Shown here: positions 50,975 through 59,310 of the stretch, piece by piece
Layout of the letters: each line of letters opens with the position of its first letter
Numbering within the stretch: position 1 is the stretch's first letter
Assembly: GCF_904846345.1 (NCBI RefSeq)
Contig: NZ_CAJHAJ010000005.1
Coordinates: forward strand, 185,488 to 249,487
Reading direction: 5' to 3'
Length of the DNA: 64,000 nucleotides
From: Psychrobacter maritimus
GTDB taxonomy: Bacteria; Pseudomonadota; Gammaproteobacteria; Pseudomonadales; Moraxellaceae
Program-made: the position numbers and the translations under genes
Notes under the pieces: generated by a model
The model's input: the letters and a program-made list of their open reading frames with translations, nothing else
Told to the model about the DNA's origin: nothing
Databases searched by the model: none

Positions 50975-51592
50975 ATGACTGACCTTTTTGCGCCTGCGCC
51001 GACTGATAATTTATTACCTTATGATGGCAAGGTAAATGACTTAGGCGTCGTGATTGATTACCCAAGTGCCTTATATTATGCCTTATTAACGACGCTACCT
51101 TGGCAGCCTGATATCGTAACCTTGTTTGGCAAGACGCATGTCACCACTCGTCAAATAGTATGGATGGGCGATAGTGATGCCAGTTATCAATACTCGGGGC
51201 ACACGCGTCAAGCCATTGCATGGACAGACTCGGTGTTTCATGTGAAACATCATATCGAACAGCAACTATTAAAAATCGGTATTAACGCTGAGTTTAATTC
51301 TTGTTTGCTCAACTACTATCCATCTGGCGATGACGGTATGGGCTATCATGCAGACGATGAAAAAGAGCTTGGTCATCAGCCAGTTATTGCCTCTTTGTCA
51401 CTGGGTGCCACGCGCAAGTTTGTCTTTAAGCATAAAAAAACTCAAGATAAAGTCGAGCTTTATCTTGAGTCCGGTCAGCTTATCGTCATGCATGGTGCTA
51501 CGCAACAATATTGGAAGCATAGCATTACTAAAACCAAAACAGTCGATGAAGGGCGTATCAGCTTAACCTTCCGGCAAATGGCATTAAATTAA
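50975..51592 (+). CDS. AlkB-like 2-oxoglutarate/Fe(II) dioxygenase
   Basis: The iron-binding triad is visible: HxD in DGMGYHADDEKELG and the distal histidine in QQYWKHSITKT, with the 2-oxoglutarate-binding arginine in ISLTFRQM. SLSLGATRKFVFKHK, NYYPSGDDGMG and ESGQLIVMHGATQQYW match the ALKBH2/AlkB-like group, which removes alkyl lesions from DNA or RNA by oxidation. The length of 205 residues is close to AlkB. The repair role is family-based; the substrate here is not proven. Confidence 0.88.
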   Translation: MTDLFAPAPTDNLLPYDGKVNDLGVVIDYPSALYYALLTTLPWQPDIVTLFGKTHVTTRQIVWMGDSDASYQYSGHTRQAIAWTDSVFHVKHHIEQQLLKIGINAEFNSCLLNYYPSGDDGMGYHADDEKELGHQPVIASLSLGATRKFVFKHKKTQDKVELYLESGQLIVMHGATQQYWKHSITKTKTVDEGRISLTFRQMALN

Positions 51593-51616
51593 GCAAGTTT
51601 GGCTTAGCTTGCTTTT
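51591..51616. terminator. Weak terminator-like repeat between converging genes
   Basis: AAGCAAG (51591-51597) and CTTGCTT (51608-51614) overlap the stop codons of the AlkB-like and MDR genes, with only a short T-run. Confidence 0.4.
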
Positions 51617-52599
51617 AGCACAATCTTACCAAAGGTATTACCTTTTTCTAGCTCGCCATGGGCGGCCACTACTTCAGATAATGGATAAGTTTGCTGAATC
51701 TGTAGGGTTAACTTGCCATCGGCAACAAGCTGTAAAACTCGCGCCATATCTTCACCACTACGCTGCGCTTTATAACCTGCCACCTTTAAGCTCTTTTGAC
51801 TACCCGCTGCTTTTAGTTTATCAACCCAAATCGTTGGCAAGACATTGACGCGGCCGCCAGACTTTATAACGCTCAGCGCGCGCACGCCCGCATCATCGCC
51901 GACCAAGTCTAGAAGCACATCGGCTTGTAAGTCAGGAAAAGCGTCATCTTTGGTATAATCAATCCAACCTGCCAGCTTATTTTTATCTATTAAGCCACCA
52001 AGTTTGTCATACTTCTCAGGTGAGCAAATCACGGTTACTTTTACATTGTCTTGCGTCACTTTATCCATCAATAGCTGAATAGCCAAATGTCCAACACCGC
52101 CGGCTGGCGCATTGATAACGACATGCTCACCGTTTTTGATATCAGAAAATTCGACAAATTGTAGCGCCGTTTGTCCAATACAAGGCAGCGCGCCTGCTTG
52201 CTGCAAAGTGACTGACTCAGGTACTTTTGCCAATAAGTTGGCATCGACCGCGACATACTCTGCATAACCGCCACCGTCAAAGGTCAATGCAGCGACTTGC
52301 TCACCGACAGCAAACTTATCACTAGTACTTTTAACCACGATACCGGCGACATCACAGCCTAAAATAGCCGGCTCGTTCTTATCGAACTTGTCTTTTTGAA
52401 TCGCCTCAGCGCCCCAACCTTTACCTTGACGGGTTTTGTAATCGACGGGATTGATACCGGCATAAGCGATTTTTATCAATACTTGATTGTCCGTTAATTC
52501 AGGAATAGCCACGCCATCTTGATATATCATGACTTCAGGCTCGCCAAATTCACGTATAAGAGCGGCATGTTGCGTCGTTGGTATTTTTTTATCAGACAT
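51604..52599 (-). CDS. NADP-dependent quinone-oxidoreductase-like MDR protein
   Basis: Medium-chain dehydrogenase/reductase of the zinc-free quinone-oxidoreductase type. The N-terminal domain has YAGINPVDYKTRQG and AILGCDVAGIVV. The cofactor domain has INAPAGGVGHLAIQLL. The zinc ligands of alcohol dehydrogenases are absent. The C-terminus GKIVLKAS is typical of the group. Length is 331 residues. The substrate is unknown. It converges with the AlkB-like gene. Confidence 0.85.
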   Translation of the reverse strand: MSDKKIPTTQHAALIREFGEPEVMIYQDGVAIPELTDNQVLIKIAYAGINPVDYKTRQGKGWGAEAIQKDKFDKNEPAILGCDVAGIVVKSTSDKFAVGEQVAALTFDGGGYAEYVAVDANLLAKVPESVTLQQAGALPCIGQTALQFVEFSDIKNGEHVVINAPAGGVGHLAIQLLMDKVTQDNVKVTVICSPEKYDKLGGLIDKNKLAGWIDYTKDDAFPDLQADVLLDLVGDDAGVRALSVIKSGGRVNVLPTIWVDKLKAAGSQKSLKVAGYKAQRSGEDMARVLQLVADGKLTLQIQQTYPLSEVVAAHGELEKGNTFGKIVLKAS

Positions 52600-52739
52600 G
52601 ATTGATCTTCCTTGTATTATTTTCAGCTTTCTTTTTTAATTGGTTTACAGCTTTTTTTAGCGAACAGTTTTCTTAGATAACAGCTTTTTAGATAATAGCT
52701 GCTTTGGTTAATGATTTCTTTACTTACCGATTCATGATG

Positions 52740-53513
52740 CTAAGGCAATGCCAACTCGGCACTAAGCGGCAAATGATCCGATAACGTAGACCACGGTTTG
52801 CCGGTATGTACCCAAGCATCCTTCACCCTCAGGTTACGCACGTAAATACGGTCCAAGCTTAGCACCGGCAGTTTGGCAGGAAAGGTCGGTAATAACTTAC
52901 CATGACAATGCTTAAATGCTTCGGTCATACCTAAGCTCGATGCGAGTCGGTCGCAAGACATTTTCTTCCAGTCATTAAAATCACCCGCCAATATCAAAGG
53001 TTGGTCAGGCGCAATCTCATTACGTACATAATTGGAAATGGCTTCATATTGTTTAATACGATCGCGCTCAAAAAGGTTTAGATGAGCGCATAACACCACA
53101 ACTGGCATCTCCCACCCTATCGGCTGCACCTCGCAGTGCAGAACACCGCGCTGCTCAAGCTTATTAACCGTGATATTGACATTATGTTTGGGATCAAGCG
53201 GAAAACGACTCAGGACGGCATTACCATGATGACCATTTTCATATTCTGAATTTTTACCATAACTGTTTTGCAGCTGCAGGTATTCACCAAACCATTCATG
53301 CTGGGATTGGTCAGGGTATTCGTTATATTGCATATTGCGCTTCAGATTTTGACCTTGTACTTCTTGAAGGCAGAGTATGTCGGAGCCAATGATATCAAGC
53401 GCTTGGGCGATACCTTGTATTTTGACCTCCCGATTCATCGGCGACATGCCTTTGTGAATGTTATAGCTGGTCAAAACAAAAGAGGCGGTGTTATTCATAA
53501 ATTTATCAGTCAT
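52740..53513 (-). CDS. Endonuclease/exonuclease/phosphatase-family protein
   Basis: EEP-fold phosphodiesterase. Catalytic motifs are visible in order: SYNIHKG (metal-binding asparagine), CLQEVQGQN (glutamate), LCAHLNLFERDR (histidine), LAGDFNDWK (aspartate/asparagine) and LDRIYVRNL with WSTLSDHLPL (terminal aspartate-histidine). The start at 53511-53513 gives 257 residues and places the first motif near residue 17, as usual. The frame is open to 53567, and the start is uncertain. The family includes nucleases, sphingomyelinases and inositol phosphatases, and the sequence does not decide among them. Confidence 0.8.
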   Translation of the reverse strand: MTDKFMNNTASFVLTSYNIHKGMSPMNREVKIQGIAQALDIIGSDILCLQEVQGQNLKRNMQYNEYPDQSQHEWFGEYLQLQNSYGKNSEYENGHHGNAVLSRFPLDPKHNVNITVNKLEQRGVLHCEVQPIGWEMPVVVLCAHLNLFERDRIKQYEAISNYVRNEIAPDQPLILAGDFNDWKKMSCDRLASSLGMTEAFKHCHGKLLPTFPAKLPVLSLDRIYVRNLRVKDAWVHTGKPWSTLSDHLPLSAELALP

Positions 53514-53684
53514 AGACTCATGGTTCATAGAGTAAAGGTTAAAAACGATGCTAAGTAAGCACATCATTAAGTCAAAAAGAACAGCTCTTATAAAGCAGCT
53601 CTTATTTAATGGTCAATTATAATAATTAAGAAATAAAAGCTTATTAAAAATAGTTATGGTAATAATAATTATAGCGATTCATGC

Positions 53685-53718
53685 AAAAAGAGCATTGATT
53701 CATATCGAACCAATGCTC
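53685..53718 (-). terminator. Terminator after the baeRF-like gene
   Basis: On the minus strand GAGCATTG (53711-53718) and CAATGCTC (53690-53697) form an 8-bp stem with a 13-base loop, followed by five T residues. Confidence 0.75.
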
Positions 53719-53775
53719 CCATATTATACCTATGTTGTAACGATGGCTAATTCATTAACGAATATCAGCAATCGA

Positions 53776-54888
53776 TTAATAGCGCGTTACCAGAGCAATT
53801 GGCTGATCTGCACTCATAATATCTTGTGGCATAAAGACCGCTTTACCACCATTATGAATGACATGTTCGATGATTTCACCAATCGCATCATCGGTAACAC
53901 CTTCTGCCGTCGCATCATCTGCCATACTCAAGGTTTGTGCTTTTTCATCAATTTTCGCAGGTTGCATATAACCGCGACGGATATATAACGTCTCGCCTAC
54001 ACCCTGAAATGCACTGCGATAGACTTCTTGTAAATCCGTTTGCAGCATATTTGCACCGCGCGCTTTATCAATCTCACCCAAGGCTGCTTGATGTAATGAG
54101 GTGCGATAGCCCTCTACCGCTTCTTGTACGCTATCAACGATATGCTGGGCACTGCCTTCTTCTAACTTGGTCGCGTTTGAAACCGTAGCAATGATATTTT
54201 CTGGACGGTCACAGATATCTTTATAGTAACCAATATTTTTGGCATCACCAACGATGACAAGTGGCATTTTATTCTCGCCCCATATCTCTTGCACGCTTTT
54301 ATCTACTTGGTTAAAGAAGGCTTTTAGATAGCTGCTTTCGTTGTTCGCTGAGCGATCTGAACCGCCGTCACTGGTATTATAAAGACCGTTATTTTCGATA
54401 GGGAATGGGATATTTTCCATATTATTTTGTGCATCGTCGTCTTTATCACATTCTTTGATAACACGGTCGTTAGACGCTTCAATCAAACGGGCATTATCAC
54501 GGGTCAATACCACCGTATAATAATGAACCGCACTTGCCATATCTCGCACCAAGTCGCGCGTGGCAAAACGGTCTGAAATAATGACACGCTCTTTGGTATC
54601 AATCGGCATACGGATAACTTGGACATCGTCAGTACTGGCAAATATCGCCAACGTATCTAAATTATAATTGTGGTTGAAATCGCTGGTTTTATTTTTGATA
54701 TTTTCTAATATAGTGGTCGCGGTACGCTTATCATACTCATTGGTTAAGCGCTCTTCGACGACTTTTAATTGGTTTTTTAGGGCGATAGGGTCTTTTTCAT
54801 TATCAGGATGCTCACGGTGCGTTTTGACAAAAATACTCACGGCTGGATTGGCTTTTGTCTCACGTAAACTTTTCAGAGTTGCTTTCAT
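53776..54888 (-). CDS. Protein resembling the bacterial archaeo-eukaryotic release-factor (baeRF) group
   Basis: The 370-residue protein lacks a classical enzyme signature. Its layout matches the bacterial eRF1-like families: an N-terminal domain (SIFVKTHREHPDNEKDPIAL, the typical lead-in), a middle segment where YYTVVLTRDNARLIEASND resembles the domain-2 strand pair, and a C-terminal block with IDKARGANMLQTDLQEVYRS and GETLYIRRGYM. Proteins of this kind are proposed to act on ribosomes, but no function is established. The ATG at 54886-54888 has AAGGAG 8 bases upstream; the frame is open to 54915. No ribosome gene is adjacent. The family call rests on remembered motifs and needs a profile search. 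Confidence 0.6.
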   Translation of the reverse strand: MKATLKSLRETKANPAVSIFVKTHREHPDNEKDPIALKNQLKVVEERLTNEYDKRTATTILENIKNKTSDFNHNYNLDTLAIFASTDDVQVIRMPIDTKERVIISDRFATRDLVRDMASAVHYYTVVLTRDNARLIEASNDRVIKECDKDDDAQNNMENIPFPIENNGLYNTSDGGSDRSANNESSYLKAFFNQVDKSVQEIWGENKMPLVIVGDAKNIGYYKDICDRPENIIATVSNATKLEEGSAQHIVDSVQEAVEGYRTSLHQAALGEIDKARGANMLQTDLQEVYRSAFQGVGETLYIRRGYMQPAKIDEKAQTLSMADDATAEGVTDDAIGEIIEHVIHNGGKAVFMPQDIMSADQPIALVTRY

Positions 54889-55472
54889 AAATACTGCTCC
54901 TTGTTTTATTATCATTGGTTTGCACGTTAAAATAGATTTTTTATATTTATTGGTTATCTTTGAAACTGCTTTTATTAAAAATTGTTTTTAAAAGTCATCA
55001 ATCTATAGTTATTTTTAAAATCCGTTTGAGCGGTTTAAACAATACCTATTAATACCCTTTTTAATCAATTTACTCAAGTATTTCAGGTAGTAGAAAAATC
55101 CATTTTTGCTATTCCCTTACTAAGATGCTAACAATTTAACCCCACTGCCTATAGGGTTAATTTGCAAGCAAATGATGGCGCTTTGTAAGTGAAGCTTAAT
55201 TAACTTTAAGTACAGGCGATAATTGAAGTAATGAAATAATGATAGTTATCAATAATGACAGTGACAGTGACAGTGACAGTGATAGTGATAGTGATAGTCA
55301 ATGTATCGCTATCTACCATAATCTCATAAGCGCACGACTTTAAAACGATATCTGCCGAATTGGGTTGTATTCCAGGCGATTGATACCCATCTTTTAGATA
55401 CCCTATATAACAACCCTTGTATAACAATACTCGCTATTAATAATAATTCTCTCATTACTATTGGATACTTTT
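54889..55472. other. Gap between the baeRF-like gene and prlC: no gene, one hexanucleotide repeat
   Basis: About 580 bp divergent region. Minus-strand frames across it are repeat artefacts (alternating threonine with isoleucine or valine). The notable element is the repeat at 55257-55298. Confidence 0.55.
55257..55298. repeat. Hexanucleotide tandem repeat upstream of prlC
   Basis: GACAGT occurs four times (55257-55280), directly followed by GATAGT three times (55281-55298). It ends 174 bp before the prlC start codon. Slippage in 6-bp steps would alter spacing but not any reading frame. Confidence 0.85.
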
Positions 55473-57668
55473 ATGACCTCTATTTCTGCAAATTTACGCC
55501 TTGTCGATTTTGACAATGTCGCACCAGACACCTTACAAAACCAAGTTATCAGTGCTATCGATACTGCCAATGCCTTTTTAGATAATATGAGCGCAGACAA
55601 CGATAGTAATAACGGCTTGACTGATATCAATGCTGAGCAAGCGTTAGCCGATATCATGACCTTTGACCATATTAATCTTGCTTTAGATCGCAGTTGGGGA
55701 ATTTTGTCGCACCTTAATAGCGTGATGAGTAATGATGAAATCCGTCATGTCCATCACGAGCTGCTACCCAAACTGTCCGCTTATGGCACACGGGTAGGAC
55801 AGCATCAACCGTTATTTAATCGTTATCAAACTATCGTTAATGATACAGCGTTTTTTGCCGCGCTTGAGCCAGCACGAGCGCGTGCTATTGAGCTTGCGCT
55901 ACGTAGCTTTGAGCTATCAGGTGTCGCACTGCCAAAAGCTGAACAGGAAAAATTTGCTGCTATCCAAAGTGCGCTCTCAACCTTATCGGCAACATTCTCA
56001 GACCATATATTGGACGCCACCCAAGCGTATGCCCTAGCGCTTAAACCAGAGCAATTAGCCGGTCTAACCGAAAGTGGACTGGCGCTCTTGGCTGATGCTG
56101 GCGAACAATTTAAAGCTCGCGAGCTTGCCAGTGGTGCGCTCACCCAAGCAGAAATCGATGCTTTGCCGACGCCTTATTATGTTGCCAGCTTAAATATTCC
56201 CGTTTATCTTGCTGTCATGACCCATGCCGATGACCGCAATCTGCGCGAAACACTTTACCGCGCTTATGTTACCCGCGCTTCTGAGTTTGATAAGCACAGC
56301 AATGCCAAAGGTGAGTCGCTCAATAATGCCGACATCATGAGTCAAATCCTACAATTACGGGTGCAAAAAGCCAAGCTATTAGGTTTTGATAATTATGCAG
56401 AAGTCTCACTATCAACCAAAATGGCAGATAGCGTGACGGAAGTTGAAACCTTTTTACGGGATTTGGCTGAGCAAGCGATCCCAGCGGCTAAGCAAGATTT
56501 AGCACAGCTGCAAAAGTATGCGCAGGATTATGGCATTACTGAGCTACAGCCGTGGGACAGCGCTTATGTCGCTGAAAAAGTAAAACAAAGCGAGTTCAGC
56601 TTATCGCAAGAAGAGATTCGCCCGTATTTCCCACTGCCAAAAGTGATTAGCGGATTATTTGCTATCGTCGAGCGTTTATACGGTATCAAAGTACAAGAGC
56701 ACAGTGAATCTGTATCACGCTGGCACGATGAGGTAAGTTTTTATCAGTTATTTGATGCTGATGACAACTTGCTTGGTGGTTTTTACTTTGACTTATTTGC
56801 CCGTAGTGGTAAGCGCGGCGGTGCCTGGATGAGTGGTTTTCAATCGCGTTATACCTATGCTGAACAAAACCATGAGCAGCTGCCTATATGCTTTATGGTC
56901 GGTAACTTCACCCCTGCCCTCGATGGCAAACCAAGCTTATTGACCCACGATGAAGTATTGACCTTGTTCCACGAGTTTGGTCATGGTCTACATCACTTAT
57001 TAACCCAAGTAACCGTTAGTGATGTCGCTGGGGTAAATGGCGTTGAATGGGATGCAGTTGAGCTACCTAGTCAGTTTATGGAAAACTGGGCATGGGATGC
57101 CGAAGGTATTGCGCTGATTAGTAGTCATGTCGAAACTGGCGAGCCATTACCGAAAGACAAACTTGAGGCGTTATTGGCGGTGAAAAACTTCCAAAGCGGG
57201 ATGCAAACCTTACGTCAAATAGAATTTGCCCTCTTTGACTTATTGATTCATGCGCAGACGCCAGCGCTTAATTATGATGGTATCCTTACGACGCTAAATA
57301 CCGTGCGCGATGATATTGCTATCATGCAGACACCTGACTATAACCGCTTTGCCAATGGCTTTAGTCATATTTTTGCCGGTGGTTATGCGGCAGGTTATTA
57401 CTCGTATAAATGGGCAGAGCTGTTATCAGCAGATGCCTTTAGTAAGTTTGAAGAAGAAGGTATTTTTAACCCAATAACCGGTAAAGCTTTCCGTGAGACC
57501 ATCTTATCAGTGGGTGGTAGTTTCCCTGCCAAGGCCAACTTTGAGAACTTCCGTGGTCGCAGCGCCAGTATCGATGCGTTATTACGTCATAGCGGTTTTG
57601 ATAACGCTAAAAATGACGATGCTGCCAATATTGAAAGCAATGCCCAAACGACGCGCGAGGTTATCTAA
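55473..57668 (+). CDS. prlC: Oligopeptidase A
   Basis: M3-family zinc metallopeptidase that degrades short peptides, including cleaved signal peptides, in the cytoplasm. The zinc motif LFHEFGHGLHHLLTQ is diagnostic. Upstream are GGFYFDLFARSGKRGGAW and downstream VEWDAVELPSQFMENW, with a C-terminal FSHIFAGGYAAGYYSYKWAE. The ATG at 55473 follows GGAT; an in-frame TTG lies 12 bases earlier. The length of 731 residues is slightly above E. coli PrlC (680), owing to extra polar residues at both ends. Its stop codon is immediately followed by the yheV ATG. Confidence 0.95.
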   Translation: MTSISANLRLVDFDNVAPDTLQNQVISAIDTANAFLDNMSADNDSNNGLTDINAEQALADIMTFDHINLALDRSWGILSHLNSVMSNDEIRHVHHELLPKLSAYGTRVGQHQPLFNRYQTIVNDTAFFAALEPARARAIELALRSFELSGVALPKAEQEKFAAIQSALSTLSATFSDHILDATQAYALALKPEQLAGLTESGLALLADAGEQFKARELASGALTQAEIDALPTPYYVASLNIPVYLAVMTHADDRNLRETLYRAYVTRASEFDKHSNAKGESLNNADIMSQILQLRVQKAKLLGFDNYAEVSLSTKMADSVTEVETFLRDLAEQAIPAAKQDLAQLQKYAQDYGITELQPWDSAYVAEKVKQSEFSLSQEEIRPYFPLPKVISGLFAIVERLYGIKVQEHSESVSRWHDEVSFYQLFDADDNLLGGFYFDLFARSGKRGGAWMSGFQSRYTYAEQNHEQLPICFMVGNFTPALDGKPSLLTHDEVLTLFHEFGHGLHHLLTQVTVSDVAGVNGVEWDAVELPSQFMENWAWDAEGIALISSHVETGEPLPKDKLEALLAVKNFQSGMQTLRQIEFALFDLLIHAQTPALNYDGILTTLNTVRDDIAIMQTPDYNRFANGFSHIFAGGYAAGYYSYKWAELLSADAFSKFEEEGIFNPITGKAFRETILSVGGSFPAKANFENFRGRSASIDALLRHSGFDNAKNDDAANIESNAQTTREVI

Positions 57669-57926
57669 ATGCGCTATCAATCATCAACCCCAAAACGTCG
57701 GTTTTTAGCCGGCGTTCGTTGCCCTAAATGTCAGGCGATGGATGCGGTGGTGCAAGTCAATATCGTCGAGCCTGCGCCAGATGAGTATATCGAATGTACT
57801 CAGTGCGGACATGCGGAGCATCGCCCCGACCCTGATGTAATCAGTGCCAAAAATCATGCAGAAGACCAAATCGCTCGTGATGCAATGGTGACCGGCACCA
57901 GCGGTACGGTCAAGTTCAAACCATAA
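57669..57926 (+). CDS. yheV: YheV-family zinc-ribbon protein
   Basis: Small basic protein with two cysteine pairs, VRCPKCQAMDAV and ECTQCGHAEHR, forming a zinc ribbon. It starts directly at the prlC stop (TAAATG), so it is translationally coupled. Pseudomonads carry the same pair. Length is 85 residues. The molecular role of the family is unknown. Confidence 0.88.
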   Translation: MRYQSSTPKRRFLAGVRCPKCQAMDAVVQVNIVEPAPDEYIECTQCGHAEHRPDPDVISAKNHAEDQIARDAMVTGTSGTVKFKP

Positions 57927-57963
57927 GTAACAAAATCCGTATCGTCAAGCCTTAATAGCTACT

Positions 57964-58006
57964 AGCCTATCTAATGATATATATCCAGTTAGATAGGCTT
58001 TTTATT
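57964..58006 (+). terminator. Terminator after prlC-yheV
   Basis: Perfect arms AGCCTATCTAA (57964-57974) and TTAGATAGGCT (57989-57999), then a T-rich run. Confidence 0.88.
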
Positions 58007-58059
58007 TTGAGTTTGTTATAGTATGCCTACTTATACTTTTAACATAAATCGACCCTTTT

Positions 58060-58584
58060 ATGAATAAAAAACAAATACGTCCTTTACCCGTTAAGACACT
58101 AAAAAAACAACCTAATAAATCACGGCAAAAATGGTTGCCAATCATTATCTTGGCAGCACTATTAATTGGTTATTTGGTTTGGAAAAATAGTTCGCCTGAC
58201 GCTAATACTTCGCCTATCGAAAGTACGCCAACGCCTACCGAGCAAAATAGCGCTGCGCAATCAGATACTACATCCTTAGATAATAATGCGTTAGATACGA
58301 GTGTGTCGATTTTAGATACCGATGCTGCTAGCACAGATAGTCAGACCCCTGATCCCGACGCTATCTTAAACGCGCCTTTACCAGAAACAGATAGCTTGGC
58401 GAAAGAAGAAATTGATCGCTTAGCGGACGAGCGTAAACGCTTAGCAGAACAAGAAAAGTTAGCGGCTGAGCAATTGACAATGAATAAGCAGCTGACAGAG
58501 ATGAAGGCTGAGCAAATCGCCTTGCTTGAGGAACAAATCGCTCAGTTAGAAGCCGCTGAAGGGGCTAAAACCAGCGCAAAATAA
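58060..58584 (+). CDS. Membrane-anchored coiled-coil protein of unknown function
   Basis: A basic cytoplasmic N-terminus is followed by one transmembrane segment (WLPIIILAALLIGYLVW). A linker of about 80 residues rich in S, T, D, P and N leads to a long C-terminal coiled coil (EEIDRLADERKRLAEQEKLA, then LTEMKAEQIALLEEQIAQLE). No enzymatic domain is visible. By orientation the coiled coil would lie in the periplasm. It is followed 26 bp later by the macro-domain-like gene on the same strand, so the two probably form an operon. Confidence 0.7.
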   Translation: MNKKQIRPLPVKTLKKQPNKSRQKWLPIIILAALLIGYLVWKNSSPDANTSPIESTPTPTEQNSAAQSDTTSLDNNALDTSVSILDTDAASTDSQTPDPDAILNAPLPETDSLAKEEIDRLADERKRLAEQEKLAAEQLTMNKQLTEMKAEQIALLEEQIAQLEAAEGAKTSAK

Positions 58585-58610
58585 TAACATTTTTATAAAG
58601 GGGCTAATAA

Positions 58611-59189
58611 ATGGCACATCTACAACCCACCCATGCCCCTATTTTAAATAGCAGCGCTCAGTTGCTGATACTGCCTGTTAATAATGCAGGTATTCTTTTA
58701 GACCCTATCCTTACGCGAAGCAAAAACCTATATCTAGACAACTACCAACGCTACTATCGTGCTTGCCGTGATGGTAGCCTAATGGTCGGTAGTTGTTTAA
58801 TGCATAAACGCTCACGCGAGCAAGCGGGACTTGGCGTCAGCAGTAATGGCAATCAGCCAAGTTATATCGCCAATCCTGTGATATCAAACCACCCCTATCA
58901 TCCAACCAGAGCTCGTTGGCTTACTGCAGCTTTAGTCGATTTACAACAGCAGCTGATACCTTTGATACGTTATCAAGGTATTCGTAGGGTTGCCCTATTA
59001 GCGCGTCCGCTTATTACTAGTCATGCGCAAAACGGTTCTGCTCAAAATAATGCTATTAACAACGCCGAATTAGCAGAATCAATTGCTCTAGATTGGTATA
59101 GCGATATCTTGCCTCTTGCCACCCATCATCTACAAGATTTACCCAATTTGCGCATTGATATCCACCTTCCTAAAGATATCAACATATAG
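58611..59189 (+). CDS. Divergent macro-domain-like protein
   Basis: No clear name. LLILPVNNAGILLDPILTRS followed by LYLDNYQRYYRACRDGSLMVGS aligns by eye with the macro-domain N-terminal segment VNxVGVMGKGIALxF...FKAYKKACKxGELxxG of DarG-like ADP-ribosylglycohydrolases. The central helix ALVDLQQQLIPLIRYQGIRRVALLA fits the strand before the PLGCGxGGL loop. That loop is lost (RPLITSHAQNG), and so are the glycines of the ligand loop, so catalytic activity is doubtful. Length is 192 residues. No toxin gene is adjacent. It follows the coiled-coil membrane gene. Confidence 0.55.
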   Translation: MAHLQPTHAPILNSSAQLLILPVNNAGILLDPILTRSKNLYLDNYQRYYRACRDGSLMVGSCLMHKRSREQAGLGVSSNGNQPSYIANPVISNHPYHPTRARWLTAALVDLQQQLIPLIRYQGIRRVALLARPLITSHAQNGSAQNNAINNAELAESIALDWYSDILPLATHHLQDLPNLRIDIHLPKDINI

Positions 59190-59224
59190 ATTATTTTCTC
59201 ATTGTCATTATTTTTTGAGCGCAT

Positions 59225-59272
59225 AAAAAAACCGCCTTGATTGCTAATTATCAGCAACCAAAGCGGTTTTTT
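59225..59272. terminator. Terminator between the macro-like gene and pnp
   Basis: Arms AAAAAACCGC and GCGGTTTTTT with a further TTGCT/AGCAA stem inside, serving both converging genes. Confidence 0.85.
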
Positions 59273-59310
59273 AGGTTTTGACTATATTAAATTACGTCAA
59301 ATATCGAGGA

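Noticed and set aside
55206..55427. Minus-strand frame encoding alternating Thr-Ile and Thr-Val
   Set aside because: It is the translation of the hexanucleotide repeat and not a gene.
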